Part shown: positions 25,431 through 34,745 of the stretch, in pieces
Layout of the letters: the number at the start of each line of letters is the position of its first letter
How positions within the stretch are numbered: the first letter of the stretch is position 1
Assembly: GCF_965118895.1 (NCBI RefSeq)
Contig: NZ_CBCPJJ010000009.1
Location: 124,001-188,000, forward strand
Reading direction: 5' to 3'
Origin: Rahnella inusitata_A
GTDB taxonomy: Bacteria > Pseudomonadota > Gammaproteobacteria > Enterobacterales > Enterobacteriaceae
DNA: 64,000 bases
Translations under genes and position numbers: made by a program
The notes under the pieces: generated by a model
Told to the model about the DNA's origin: nothing
Database searches by the model: none
Seen by the model: the letters and a program-made list of their open reading frames with translations, nothing else

Positions 25431-26465
25431 TTACATCACTCCGACTTGCTCCCAGGCTTCACGGACGGCCTGCGCGACGGAGGCATCAAACCGTTTTTCG
25501 GCATGCTGAACCGTCAGTTGGGCAAACGTCACAAAGTCTGCATTTTTAGGCAACGATTTGTCACACACCGTATCGTACCAGGCATATCCTGCGCGTTCCC
25601 AGGCGTTACCGCCCAGTTTAGTCGCGGCAAGGTAAAAGGCACGGTTCGGGATGCCGGAATTGATGTGGACACCGCCGTTGTCATCGCGGGTATTCACATA
25701 ACCGCTCATGTCAGCGGGCTGCGGATCTTTGCCGAGCAGCGGATCGTCGTACGCAGTGCCGGGGTGCGACATTGAGCGCAGTCCGGTGCCGTGAATGCCT
25801 TTGGCCAGCAAGCCCTCGCCGATGACCCAGTCCGCTTTCTCGGCGGTTTGTTTCAGGTGGAACTGTTTGACCAGCGAGCCGAACACGTCAGACAGTGATT
25901 CGTTCAGCGCACCGGATTGACCATTATATTCCAGCCCGGCTTCGCTTTCCGTCACACCGTGCGAAAGCTCATGACCGACCACGTCGATGGCAATCGTAAA
26001 GCGGTTGAAGATCTCGCCGTCACCGTCGCCAAACACCATCTGCTGACCGTTCCAGAAGGCGTTCTGATAGCCTTTGTCATAGTGAACGGTGCCGGCCAGC
26101 GCCAGACCTTTTCCGTCGAGAGAATTACGCTGGTACGCTTGCCAAAAGAAATCATAGGTGACGCCGAGATAATCATAGGCTTCATCCACTGAGATATCGC
26201 CGTTACTTTTCTGGCCCTCTTTACGCACCGATTCGCCCGGCAGACGGGTAGTGTTTTTCGCATCATAAATATTGCGCTCCACCTGTCCGGCTTTGGCGGT
26301 TACGATCTTTTGCGGTTTGGCGTAAGGCTGTGCCATCAGGGTGTTTACATGCACCAGCGTTTGCCGGGCACATTTGCGCTGAGGTTCTGAGCCGTGTTCG
26401 ATAATGCGGTTGAGCATGTAGGGTGGAATGACGCTGTTGTAACGCTTCGCTGAACTGTGATTCAT
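25431..26465 (-). CDS. Protealysin-like M4 metalloprotease
   Basis: This is a thermolysin-family zinc protease of 344 aa. There is no signal peptide. It has the short propeptide of protealysin-like enzymes with PPYML at 14-18. Zinc ligands are H165 and H169 (HELSH) and E189 (GALNESLSD). The catalytic His region is HINSGIPNRAFYLAA. I chose ATG at 26465, seven bases after AAGGAG; the adjacent ATG at 26468 is an alternative. In Serratia, protealysin has been linked to bacterial invasion and cleaves actin and OmpX. Paired with emfourin downstream. Confidence 0.9.
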   Translation of the reverse strand: MNHSSAKRYNSVIPPYMLNRIIEHGSEPQRKCARQTLVHVNTLMAQPYAKPQKIVTAKAGQVERNIYDAKNTTRLPGESVRKEGQKSNGDISVDEAYDYLGVTYDFFWQAYQRNSLDGKGLALAGTVHYDKGYQNAFWNGQQMVFGDGDGEIFNRFTIAIDVVGHELSHGVTESEAGLEYNGQSGALNESLSDVFGSLVKQFHLKQTAEKADWVIGEGLLAKGIHGTGLRSMSHPGTAYDDPLLGKDPQPADMSGYVNTRDDNGGVHINSGIPNRAFYLAATKLGGNAWERAGYAWYDTVCDKSLPKNADFVTFAQLTVQHAEKRFDASVAQAVREAWEQVGVM

Positions 26466-26639
26466 CATGAATCTCCTTATCAAGGGTCACCCGCAGGTGA
26501 AAGAAAGGTGTTCTGAATGTCTGATACTGAAAAGCGGCTAATGAATAGTCGTCACAACTCAGTATAGAACCGCGTCACGTTCCTCCCGTCAAAGATGAGA
26601 TTTATCTGTCCGGCTGCCGCTCTTACAACGTGTGATTCA

Positions 26640-27716
26640 TCAGATTTGTTGATCATAAAGCTGATGGGCGCGGGGCGTGACTGCCCGGCCAGAAGCCTTA
26701 CGTACCGAATCCCGCACCACCAGTTTTCCCTGAAGGAGCTGGTTAGTGCAGGGGGCGTCAGGGCGCAGCATACGCCGTTGCAACAGCGCGATGGCTTCGG
26801 TTCCCAATTCATCACGCGGCACGTGGACGGCGGTCAGCGGCACGTCGTGGATTTCTGCCAGATTAAACCCGTCGGTACTGAGCACGCTGATATCGCCCGG
26901 CACTGAGAAGCCTTTTTTGCTGAGCGCCGCCACGACACCGGACGCCATAAAATCACCGCCCGCCAGAATTGCCGTTGGCAGCGGCTGACCCGCCGGCAAG
27001 GCATCCAGATAGTTGAGCATTGCCTGCTCGCTTTCCTGCGCGCCAAAACCCGAGGTGTTCAGCAGATGATGGCTGTCGCTGAAGGTCTGATGATGACGGG
27101 CGAATGCCTGTCTGATGCCACTCAGACGTAGTTCCATGGTATGACGACGCAGACATTGCAACGTCACGATGTGCTGATGCCCCTGAGCGAACAGATAATC
27201 GCAGGCGAAATCGCCCATGGTCTGATGATCGGGGCTGACGCTGTCGTGGCGCATATACCGGTCATGGCAGTTCACCAGCACGCAGGGCTTGCCCATTTCG
27301 GCGGCGAGCTGATGGATATGTGGATCGTCGATGCCAACCAGCAGCGCGGCTTCGGTCAGCGGGTCGGTCATTTTGGCGATAAAGAGTGCGGCGTCGGCGT
27401 TCTCTTCTTCCATCGCGCAATAGCGCACGCGCACTTCATGATGGGCGGTTGCCGCCAGAATCCCCTGCACCACTTTGTAATAGAAAATATCGCTGCGAAC
27501 ATCGAAGGCGCGGGCCGGGGCGAAAATCATGATGTTATTGAGCATCAGGCGGCCGGTAGAAAGTCCGGTGAAAATGCCCTGCGATTTGGCACATTCCATC
27601 ACCCGCTCGCGGGCCCTGGTGCTGGTATTATTTTTCCCCGCCAGAACCCGTGAAACGGTGCTGATCGACAGCCCTGTCTGGTCGGCAATTTGCTGGATAT
27701 TTAACTTTCCTTTCAA
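26640..27716 (-). CDS. LacI-family transcriptional regulator
   Basis: A 358-aa repressor with the N-terminal LacI helix-turn-helix and hinge (NIQQIADQTGLSISTVSRVLAGKNNTS at about 5-31) and a periplasmic-binding-protein-like sugar domain. It is divergent from the MFS transporter and GH31 gene. Two near-identical LacI-type operators lie in the shared gap, so it most likely controls that operon and itself. The inducer is unknown, likely the transported glycoside or its breakdown product. Confidence 0.85.
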   Translation of the reverse strand: MKGKLNIQQIADQTGLSISTVSRVLAGKNNTSTRARERVMECAKSQGIFTGLSTGRLMLNNIMIFAPARAFDVRSDIFYYKVVQGILAATAHHEVRVRYCAMEEENADAALFIAKMTDPLTEAALLVGIDDPHIHQLAAEMGKPCVLVNCHDRYMRHDSVSPDHQTMGDFACDYLFAQGHQHIVTLQCLRRHTMELRLSGIRQAFARHHQTFSDSHHLLNTSGFGAQESEQAMLNYLDALPAGQPLPTAILAGGDFMASGVVAALSKKGFSVPGDISVLSTDGFNLAEIHDVPLTAVHVPRDELGTEAIALLQRRMLRPDAPCTNQLLQGKLVVRDSVRKASGRAVTPRAHQLYDQQI

Positions 27717-27742
27717 ACTGTGATCTCCTTCAAAATCGCCTG

Positions 27743-27756
27743 TGCAAAATTTTTCA
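27743..27756. promoter_or_regulatory. LacI-type operator O1
   Basis: TGCAAAATTTTTCA fits TGNAAN-NNTTNCA. It lies about 30 bp upstream of the regulator gene. The same element occurs inverted at 27819. Confidence 0.5.
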
Positions 27757-27818
27757 CCTCATAAGATGAAGAGCGCACAAGCTTCTGCCTGCCGTGATGC
27801 CGCTAAGCAGTTATAGCG

Positions 27819-27832
27819 TGAAAGCTTTTGCA
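27819..27832. promoter_or_regulatory. LacI-type operator O2
   Basis: TGAAAGCTTTTGCA has the same arms as O1 with a different centre. The two sites are 76 bp apart centre to centre, about seven helical turns, which suits looping by a dimer of dimers. Confidence 0.55.
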
Positions 27833-27931
27833 AAAAATCACGTTTCGCTCACAGATCCGTCTGCCTACTCTGCCGAAGTACCTTACATAACACATCATCT
27901 GCGGCAATGGCCGACGGGTGGGAGAACAGGC

Positions 27932-29245
27932 ATGACAATTCAAATCAGCACTGAGAAGACTGCGGTAACAGGGCGCAGGAAAATAAAAGCGTTACGCTGG
28001 TGGATGCTGGCGCTGTTTTTACTCGGCGTGACGGTGAACTACATCACCCGTAATTCGCTGGGATTACTGGCTGCGGAACTCAAAACCAGCCTGAACATGA
28101 CCACCGAACAATATTCTTACATCGTCGCGGCCTTTCAGGCGGCGTACACCATTTTCCAGCCGCTGTGTGGCTGGCTGATCGACGTGATCGGCCTGAAGCT
28201 CGGTTTCCTGATCTGTGCTTCTGTCTGGGCAGTCGTGTGTATGCTGCACGCCGGTGCCGGAAGCTGGATCCAGCTGGCGATTTTGCGCTTTTTCATGGGC
28301 AGCGCAGAAGCGGCGGCCACACCGGCCAACGCCAAAGCGATTTCCGACTGGTTCCCGCGTAAAGAACGGCCGGTCGCCGCAGGCTGGGCGGGTGTGGGTT
28401 TCTCGATTGGCGCGATGCTGGCACCCCCGATCATTCTGGTGGCACATCTGTCTTTCGGCTGGCGCGGGGCGTTCCTGTTCTGCGGTGTGCTCTCGATGCT
28501 GTGGGTTTTGCTGTGGTGGAAGTTTTACCATTCACCGGAAACCCACCCTAATCTGAGCAAAGATGAACTGGCGCTGATCCGTCAGGACAATGAACCGCAG
28601 CAAACGCGTCTGCCGTTTATTCAGTCGCTGAAAATCGTCTGCAAAAACAAAAAATTCTACGGTATCGCCATCCCCGCCTTTCTGGCCGAACCCGCGTGGG
28701 CGGTGTTCAGCTTCTGGGTACCGCTGTATCTGGCCAACGAACGCGGGATGGATTTGAAACACATCGTGATGTTCGCCTGGCTTCCGTTCCTGGCCGCCGA
28801 TCTCGGCAGTATCGCCAGCGGCTATCTCACCACGCTGTATCGCAAAGTTTTCGGCTGCACCCGTATCAACTCCATCGTCGCCAGCTCCGTCACCGGCGCA
28901 TTCATGATGCTGTCGCTGGCGCTGGTAGCGCTCACGCAAAGCCCGTACGCAGCGATTGCGCTGATCTCCATCGGCGGCTTCGGCCATCAGGTAATTTCCT
29001 GCATGTTGAGCGCAGTGGTCGTGGAGACCTTCGATAAAAATCAGGTAGCGACAGTAAACGGAATGCGCGGTTCCTCCGCATGGATCGCCAGCTTCCTGTT
29101 TTCTCTGCTGATCGGCGCCGTTGCCGACACAATCGGTTTTAACCCGTTGTTTATCGCCATGGGATTCTTTGATTTGATCGGAGCGGTCTTCCTGATTGCT
29201 TTGATCGCTGAACGCCGCAATCCGGCAAAAAGGGAGCACGTATGA
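27932..29245 (+). CDS. MFS transporter, ACS (sugar-acid symporter) family
   Basis: A 12-helix permease of 437 aa in the anion:cation symporter family, which includes ExuT and GudP. Diagnostic features are YITRNSLGLLAAEL in helix 1 and FMGSAEAAATPANAKAISDWFPRKERPVAAG between helices 4 and 5. ATG at 27932 follows GGGAGAACAGG; upstream in-frame ATGs overlap the operator. It ends with an ATGA overlap with the GH31 gene, so the two form one operon. Probable substrate: a glycoside carrying an acidic sugar, by inference from both families. Confidence 0.82.
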   Translation: MTIQISTEKTAVTGRRKIKALRWWMLALFLLGVTVNYITRNSLGLLAAELKTSLNMTTEQYSYIVAAFQAAYTIFQPLCGWLIDVIGLKLGFLICASVWAVVCMLHAGAGSWIQLAILRFFMGSAEAAATPANAKAISDWFPRKERPVAAGWAGVGFSIGAMLAPPIILVAHLSFGWRGAFLFCGVLSMLWVLLWWKFYHSPETHPNLSKDELALIRQDNEPQQTRLPFIQSLKIVCKNKKFYGIAIPAFLAEPAWAVFSFWVPLYLANERGMDLKHIVMFAWLPFLAADLGSIASGYLTTLYRKVFGCTRINSIVASSVTGAFMMLSLALVALTQSPYAAIALISIGGFGHQVISCMLSAVVVETFDKNQVATVNGMRGSSAWIASFLFSLLIGAVADTIGFNPLFIAMGFFDLIGAVFLIALIAERRNPAKREHV

Positions 29246-31605
29246 AGACGTTGAAATACTGGGAGCTGGCCGGGCAAAACGACGCAGGTGTGGATCTGTG
29301 TGTCGAAGGTAAACATCTGTTTTGTCTGCGGGTGCTGGAGCACGGCTTAATCCGCGTGTTTATTCAGCGTCACGGCAAGCTGGCACTGGATCGCACCTGG
29401 AGCATCGCACCGCAAAATGATGTGCCGTGGGAAGGGCGCGACCGTCTGAGCAATGAAGGTTTTACGCTGCCGGGTTATCAGATGACGCAGGGCGAAAATA
29501 CCCTGATCGTTACGACCGAAGCCCTGCGCGTGACCGTCCATCAGCCTCTCTGGCTGGAATGGGAACATAAAAACGCGGCGGGTGACTGGTTGCCTTTGGT
29601 CAGCGACCGTAAAACCGGTGCCTATATGCTCTCGGTGCAAGGCGACGCGTCGGCGCACTATCAGCGGCGTGAGGCGCAGGACGGCGTTTACGGACTGGGC
29701 GAAAAAGCCGGTGATCTCAACCGCAGCGGCCGCCGCTTCGAAATGCGCAATCTGGATGCAATGGGATACAACGCGGCCAGCACCGATCCGTTGTACAAAC
29801 ATATTCCGTTCACGATGACCCGCCGTAACGACGTCAGTTTTGGCCTGTTCTACGATAATCTCAGCAATGTCTGGCTGGATCTTGGCAAAGAGCTGGATAA
29901 TTACCATCTGCCATATCGTCGTTTCAGTGCCGAAGCGGGCGATCTGGATTACTATCTGTTTATTGGCCCGACCTCCCTGGACGTCACTAAAAAGCTGGTC
30001 AGGCTGACCGGTAAAACCCTGTTTGGTCCGAAATGGAGCCTGGGTTACAGCGGCTCGACCATGTATTACACCGATGCACCTGACGCTCAGCAGCAGCTGA
30101 TGAAATTCATCACACTGTGCCAGCAACACGAGATCCCCTGCGATTCGTTCCAGCTTTCGTCGGGTTATACGTCGATTGGCAATAAACGCTACGTCTTCAA
30201 CTGGAATTACGAAAAAGTGCCACAGCCGGAAGTGATGTCACAGGCGTTTCTCGACGCCGGTATCCGTCTGGCCGCTAACATCAAGCCGTGCCTGTTGCAG
30301 GATCACCCGCAGTATCAGCAGGTGGCGGAGCAGGGGCTCTTTATCCGCGACAGCGAAAACAATGTGCCTGAGCGATCGGTGTTCTGGGATGACGAAGGTT
30401 CACACCTCGACTTCACTCATCCGGCCGCCGTACGCTGGTGGCAGAAAGGCGTCACGCAGCAGTTGCTGGAAAAAGGCATTGGTTCGACGTGGAACGACAA
30501 TAACGAATACGAAGTCTGGGACAGCGACGCGCGCTGCCACGGATTCGGTAAATCTATCGCCATTAAACACATTCGACCGGTGATGCCGCTGCTGATGATG
30601 CGTGCGTCGTTCGAAGCGCAGCAAAGCTTTGCACCGGAAATCCGCCCGTATCTGATTTCACGATCCGGCTGTGCGGGCATGCAGCGCTATGTACAGACGT
30701 GGAGCGGCGATAACCGGACTAACTGGCAGACGCTGCGCTACAACACGCGTATGGGTATTGGCATGAGCTTATCGGGGCTGTACAACGTCGGGCACGACGT
30801 CGGCGGTTTCTCCGGCGATAAACCCGACGCCGAACTGTTTGTACGCTGGGTGCAAAACGGCGTGATGCATCCGCGCTTTACCATTCACTCGTGGAATGAC
30901 GATCACACCGTCAACGAACCGTGGATGTACCCGCAGGTGACGCCGCTTATCCGCGATGCCATCCGTCTGCGCTACCGTCTGCTGCCGTACTTCTACACGC
31001 TGCTCTGGCAGGCACACGCCGATGACGAACCGATGCTCAGGCCAACGTTCCTCGATCACGAGCATGATAAAAACACCTTCGCCGAAACCGACGATTTCCT
31101 GATGGGCCGGGATTTACTGGTTGCCAGCGTGGTCGATGAGGGGCAGCGCGAGCGCGCGGTCTATCTTCCGGACAACGGCATCGGCTGGTGCGATTTCTAT
31201 AGCGGAGAATGGTTCGCAGGCGGTCAGACGATTATCCTCGATGCGCCGCTCGATCGCCTGCCGCTGCTGGTTCGCGCCGGTGCTGCATTACCGCAGTCTG
31301 CGCGTCTGGCATACGTGGACAGCAACAAGGACATGGCGCGCGAGTTGCACGTTTATCCGGCGCCAGGAGCGGTGACATCAGCAGGCATGTTGTTCGAGGA
31401 TGACGGCGAAAGCCACCGCTGGCAGCAAAATCAGGCGCTGTGGCTCAACTGGGACATTGTCAGCGGCACGCAACGTATCGATATCACGATCACTCAGCGT
31501 GGCGAATTCAAACCAGCGTGGAAATCTCTGGATATCGTTCTGCCGGAAGGTGAAGCGCGTGAGGTGTGGATAAACGGGGAACGGACAAAAAGTTACTTAA
31601 TCTGA
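29242..31605 (+). CDS. GH31 alpha-glycosidase
   Basis: A 787-aa glycoside hydrolase of family 31 (alpha-glucosidase/alpha-xylosidase fold). The N-terminal beta-sandwich runs to about 250, then the TIM barrel starts at GPKWSLGYSGSTMYYTD. The catalytic nucleophile is probably D419 in STWNDNNEYEVW; the acid/base is probably D490 in TWSGDNRTNW. No signal peptide, so it acts on imported substrate in the cytoplasm. It is cotranscribed with the upstream transporter. The exact substrate cannot be read from sequence. Confidence 0.85.
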   Translation: MKTLKYWELAGQNDAGVDLCVEGKHLFCLRVLEHGLIRVFIQRHGKLALDRTWSIAPQNDVPWEGRDRLSNEGFTLPGYQMTQGENTLIVTTEALRVTVHQPLWLEWEHKNAAGDWLPLVSDRKTGAYMLSVQGDASAHYQRREAQDGVYGLGEKAGDLNRSGRRFEMRNLDAMGYNAASTDPLYKHIPFTMTRRNDVSFGLFYDNLSNVWLDLGKELDNYHLPYRRFSAEAGDLDYYLFIGPTSLDVTKKLVRLTGKTLFGPKWSLGYSGSTMYYTDAPDAQQQLMKFITLCQQHEIPCDSFQLSSGYTSIGNKRYVFNWNYEKVPQPEVMSQAFLDAGIRLAANIKPCLLQDHPQYQQVAEQGLFIRDSENNVPERSVFWDDEGSHLDFTHPAAVRWWQKGVTQQLLEKGIGSTWNDNNEYEVWDSDARCHGFGKSIAIKHIRPVMPLLMMRASFEAQQSFAPEIRPYLISRSGCAGMQRYVQTWSGDNRTNWQTLRYNTRMGIGMSLSGLYNVGHDVGGFSGDKPDAELFVRWVQNGVMHPRFTIHSWNDDHTVNEPWMYPQVTPLIRDAIRLRYRLLPYFYTLLWQAHADDEPMLRPTFLDHEHDKNTFAETDDFLMGRDLLVASVVDEGQRERAVYLPDNGIGWCDFYSGEWFAGGQTIILDAPLDRLPLLVRAGAALPQSARLAYVDSNKDMARELHVYPAPGAVTSAGMLFEDDGESHRWQQNQALWLNWDIVSGTQRIDITITQRGEFKPAWKSLDIVLPEGEAREVWINGERTKSYLI

Positions 31606-31614
31606 TAGTAAACC

Positions 31615-31635
31615 AGGGGCCTGTTTCAGGCCCCT
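31615..31635. terminator. Bidirectional hairpin GH31/xseA
   Basis: A perfect 9-bp stem, AGGGGCCTG-TTT-CAGGCCCCT, lies between convergent genes. The xseA stop codon is inside it. U-tracts are weak on both sides. Confidence 0.6.
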
Positions 31636-33005
31636 TTCACTGCCCGTTTACGCGCCTTCTTTTCCACCACGATCGATTTCACTTCGCTTTCAATCCAGCC
31701 ATCGGCCAGACGTGTTTTGAGCGTATCGCCCGGTGCGGTCTGCGTGGTTTTCTTCAACAATGCACCCTGCGGCGTCGTCGTCACGCTATACCCACGAGCC
31801 AGCGTCGCCAGCGGGCTGACGCCCTCAAGCTGCGCACAAGCTTTGCCGAAACGTTCACGGTGTTCACCCAGTTGCTCAGACATCGCCTGTTGCAGACGGT
31901 ATTGCAACTGCTGAACCCGCTGTTGCGCACGGTGAATGCGCGGCTGTGGTTGCTGTTGTGTCAGACGTTGCTGCAGCCGGTCGGTATGGCGAAGGATCTG
32001 GCGCAGCTGATTTTGCATCGCTTCATCCAGACGGCGGCGCAGTTTGAACAGCGCCGTCTGCTGACGCGCCAGGCGCAAATGCGGATGCTGCTGTTGCAGA
32101 CGATGGTTGAGACGGCTAAAGCGCTGCGCGAGTTGCGCGAGGTAATAGTCCATCGCCAGTTCAAGACGCTGCTGCTGAGACTGGATCTGACGCAATAATT
32201 CCAGCTGATTGCGGCTGATAAGTTCTGCGGCGGCTGATGGCGTGGGGGCGCGCAAATCCGCAACAAAATCGGCAATAGTGACGTCGGTTTCGTGGCCGAC
32301 AGCGCTGACGATAGGAATGCGGCTGGCGAAAATGGCCCGCGCCACGCGCTCGTCGTTAAAGCTCCATAAATCTTCCAGCGAACCGCCGCCGCGCCCGACG
32401 ATCAGTACATCCACCTCTTCGCGAGTATTCGCCAGCTCAATAGCCCGGACGATTTGCATTGGCGCATCCACACCCTGAACGGAGGTGGGATAGATAATCA
32501 CCGGGAGTGATGGATCGCGTCGCTTTAATACGTTTAACACATCATGCAATGCCGCACCGCTGGCGGAGGTGATCACTCCGACGCATTTCGCAGGCGAGGG
32601 TAGCGCTTGTTTGAACTGAGTATCGAACAGACCTTCGGCCGCCAGCTGTTGCTTAAGCAAATCGAATTTTTGCTGCAACAGACCGTCACCGGCTTCCTGC
32701 ATACTTTCGGCAATCAGCTGATAATCACCGCGCGGTTCATACAGCGTAATGGTCGCGCGCACTAAAACCTGCTGGCCGTTTTGCGGGCGGAACGTCGTGC
32801 GGCGGTTGGTATTGCGGAACATGGCGCATTTGACCTGCGCGCGGTCATCTTTGAGGGTGAAATACCAGTGGCCGGAAGAGGGCTGAGAGAAATTTGAGAT
32901 CTCACCGGAGAGCCAGACCTGACCCATTTCGTTTTCCAGCAACTGTCGGACCGTCTGATTCAGGCGGCTTACGGTAAAAATAGGAGGCGAAGAAGGTAGC
33001 GACAT
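31626..33005 (-). CDS. xseA: Exodeoxyribonuclease VII large subunit
   Basis: XseA with XseB forms ExoVII, which degrades single-stranded DNA from both ends. It is 459 aa (E. coli 456). An N-terminal OB fold (VWLSGEISNFSQPSSGHWYFTLKD at about 30-53) is followed by the catalytic core (VGVITSASGAALHDVL, VGRGGGSLEDLWSFNDE, VSAVGHETDVTIADFVAD) and a long Gln/Arg-rich coiled coil (about 270-400). It is divergent from guaB, as in E. coli. Confidence 0.95.
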   Translation of the reverse strand: MSLPSSPPIFTVSRLNQTVRQLLENEMGQVWLSGEISNFSQPSSGHWYFTLKDDRAQVKCAMFRNTNRRTTFRPQNGQQVLVRATITLYEPRGDYQLIAESMQEAGDGLLQQKFDLLKQQLAAEGLFDTQFKQALPSPAKCVGVITSASGAALHDVLNVLKRRDPSLPVIIYPTSVQGVDAPMQIVRAIELANTREEVDVLIVGRGGGSLEDLWSFNDERVARAIFASRIPIVSAVGHETDVTIADFVADLRAPTPSAAAELISRNQLELLRQIQSQQQRLELAMDYYLAQLAQRFSRLNHRLQQQHPHLRLARQQTALFKLRRRLDEAMQNQLRQILRHTDRLQQRLTQQQPQPRIHRAQQRVQQLQYRLQQAMSEQLGEHRERFGKACAQLEGVSPLATLARGYSVTTTPQGALLKKTTQTAPGDTLKTRLADGWIESEVKSIVVEKKARKRAVKGA

Positions 33006-33173
33006 GTGATCCAGATCAAATTCAAAAACAGAGACTTAATCGAACGATACTACATGCCCGAAAAAGGTAATCAAGAAGTTTTTGAAATAGTTCTGGTCGG
33101 AATACCTACTCACCTGTATACTCCCGCTGCAATATTTTATCTTTTCCGCATCCACCTTGGTGAGATATTGCCC

Positions 33174-34640
33174 ATGCTACGTATCGCAAAAGAAGCACTA
33201 ACGTTCGACGACGTTCTCCTTGTTCCAGCCCACTCCACAGTTCTGCCTAATACTGCCGATCTCGGTACTCAACTGACCGCTAAAATCCGTCTGAATATCC
33301 CTATGCTGTCCGCAGCGATGGATACCGTGACTGAAGCGAATCTGGCGATTGCTCTGGCGCAGGAAGGCGGCCTCGGATTCATCCACAAGAACATGTCTAT
33401 TGAGCGTCAGGCGGAAGAAGTCCGTCGCGTGAAGAAGCATGAAAGCGGCGTTGTTGCTGACCCTAAAACGGTTACGCCACAAACCACTCTGCGTCAGGTT
33501 AAAGAACTCACTGAAATTAACGGTTTTGCCGGTTATCCGGTTGTGACCGAAGAGAACGAACTGGTCGGTATTATCACCGGTCGTGACGTGCGCTTCGTGA
33601 CCGATCTGGAACAGCCTGTCACCGCAGTCATGACGCCGAAAGAACGTCTGGTTACCGTGAAAGAAGGCGAAGCCCGCGAAATCGTGTTGCAGAAAATGCA
33701 CGAAAAACGCGTAGAAAAAGCGCTGGTTGTTGACGCGCAATTCCATCTTCTCGGTATGATCACCGTCAAAGACTTCCAGAAAGCCGAACGTAAACCTAAC
33801 GCATGTAAAGATGAGCAGGGCAGCCTGCGCGTCGGTGCTGCGGTTGGCGCGGGTGCTGGCAACGAAGAACGTATCGACGCACTGGTTGCGGCGGGCGTTG
33901 ACGTTCTGTTGATCGACTCCTCTCATGGCCACTCCGAAGGCGTTCTGGAACGTATCCGCGCTACCCGCGCAAAATACCCGGATCTGCAAATCATCGGCGG
34001 TAACGTCGCGACGGGCGCAGGTGCTCTGGCACTGGCAAAAGCGGGCGTGAGCGCGGTGAAAGTCGGTATCGGTCCAGGCTCAATCTGTACCACGCGTATT
34101 GTGACCGGCGTAGGTGTTCCACAGATCACTGCCGTTTCTGACGCGGTTGAAGCGCTGGAAGGCACCGGTATTCCGGTTATCGCCGACGGCGGTATCCGCT
34201 TCTCCGGCGACATCGCTAAAGCTATCGCTGCCGGCGCAAGCTGCGTGATGGTCGGCGGGATGCTGGCGGGGACTGAAGAATCACCGGGCGAAATCGAACT
34301 CTATCAGGGCCGCTCGTTCAAATCCTACCGTGGTATGGGCTCTCTGGGCGCGATGTCCAAGGGCTCTTCTGACCGTTACTTCCAGACCGATAACGCCGCT
34401 GACAAACTGGTGCCGGAAGGTATCGAAGGCCGCGTTGCTTACAAAGGTCGTCTGAAAGAGATCGTTCACCAGCAAATGGGCGGTCTGCGCTCCTGTATGG
34501 GTCTGACCGGTTGTGCTACCATCGACGACCTCCGCACCAAGGCTGAGTTTGTTCGTATCAGCGGTGCCGGGATCCAGGAAAGCCACGTACATGACGTGAC
34601 CATCACCAAAGAGTCACCGAACTACCGCATGGGTTCCTAA
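33174..34640 (+). CDS. guaB: IMP dehydrogenase
   Basis: GuaB makes XMP from IMP with NAD, the first committed step of GMP synthesis. It is 488 aa and nearly identical to E. coli, starting MLRIAKEALTFDDVLLVPA. Two CBS domains (about 95-205) are inserted in the TIM barrel. The catalytic cysteine is in GPGSICTTRIVTGVG. The reading frame is open upstream but the ATG at 33174 follows GGTGAGA and matches the family start. Confidence 0.97.
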   Translation: MLRIAKEALTFDDVLLVPAHSTVLPNTADLGTQLTAKIRLNIPMLSAAMDTVTEANLAIALAQEGGLGFIHKNMSIERQAEEVRRVKKHESGVVADPKTVTPQTTLRQVKELTEINGFAGYPVVTEENELVGIITGRDVRFVTDLEQPVTAVMTPKERLVTVKEGEAREIVLQKMHEKRVEKALVVDAQFHLLGMITVKDFQKAERKPNACKDEQGSLRVGAAVGAGAGNEERIDALVAAGVDVLLIDSSHGHSEGVLERIRATRAKYPDLQIIGGNVATGAGALALAKAGVSAVKVGIGPGSICTTRIVTGVGVPQITAVSDAVEALEGTGIPVIADGGIRFSGDIAKAIAAGASCVMVGGMLAGTEESPGEIELYQGRSFKSYRGMGSLGAMSKGSSDRYFQTDNAADKLVPEGIEGRVAYKGRLKEIVHQQMGGLRSCMGLTGCATIDDLRTKAEFVRISGAGIQESHVHDVTITKESPNYRMGS

Positions 34641-34647
34641 TCCCTTA

Positions 34648-34680
34648 AGACAGCGAGCAACGAGCTCGCTGTCTGCTTTT
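34648..34680 (+). terminator. Hairpin between guaB and guaA
   Basis: GACAGCGAGC pairs with GCTCGCTGTC, then GCTTTT. As guaBA is an operon in E. coli, this probably gives partial termination. Confidence 0.6.
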
Positions 34681-34745
34681 AGTGCATTAAGAAAAAATTA
34701 ACCTGTTGTTTTAACGCTTTTATTGCTTTCTGGAAAACGCCCCTC

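Noticed and set aside
33006..33173. 56-residue N-terminal extension of GuaB
   Set aside because: The open frame starts immediately after the xseA start in the divergent promoter region. IMP dehydrogenases begin at MLRIAKEALTFDDV.
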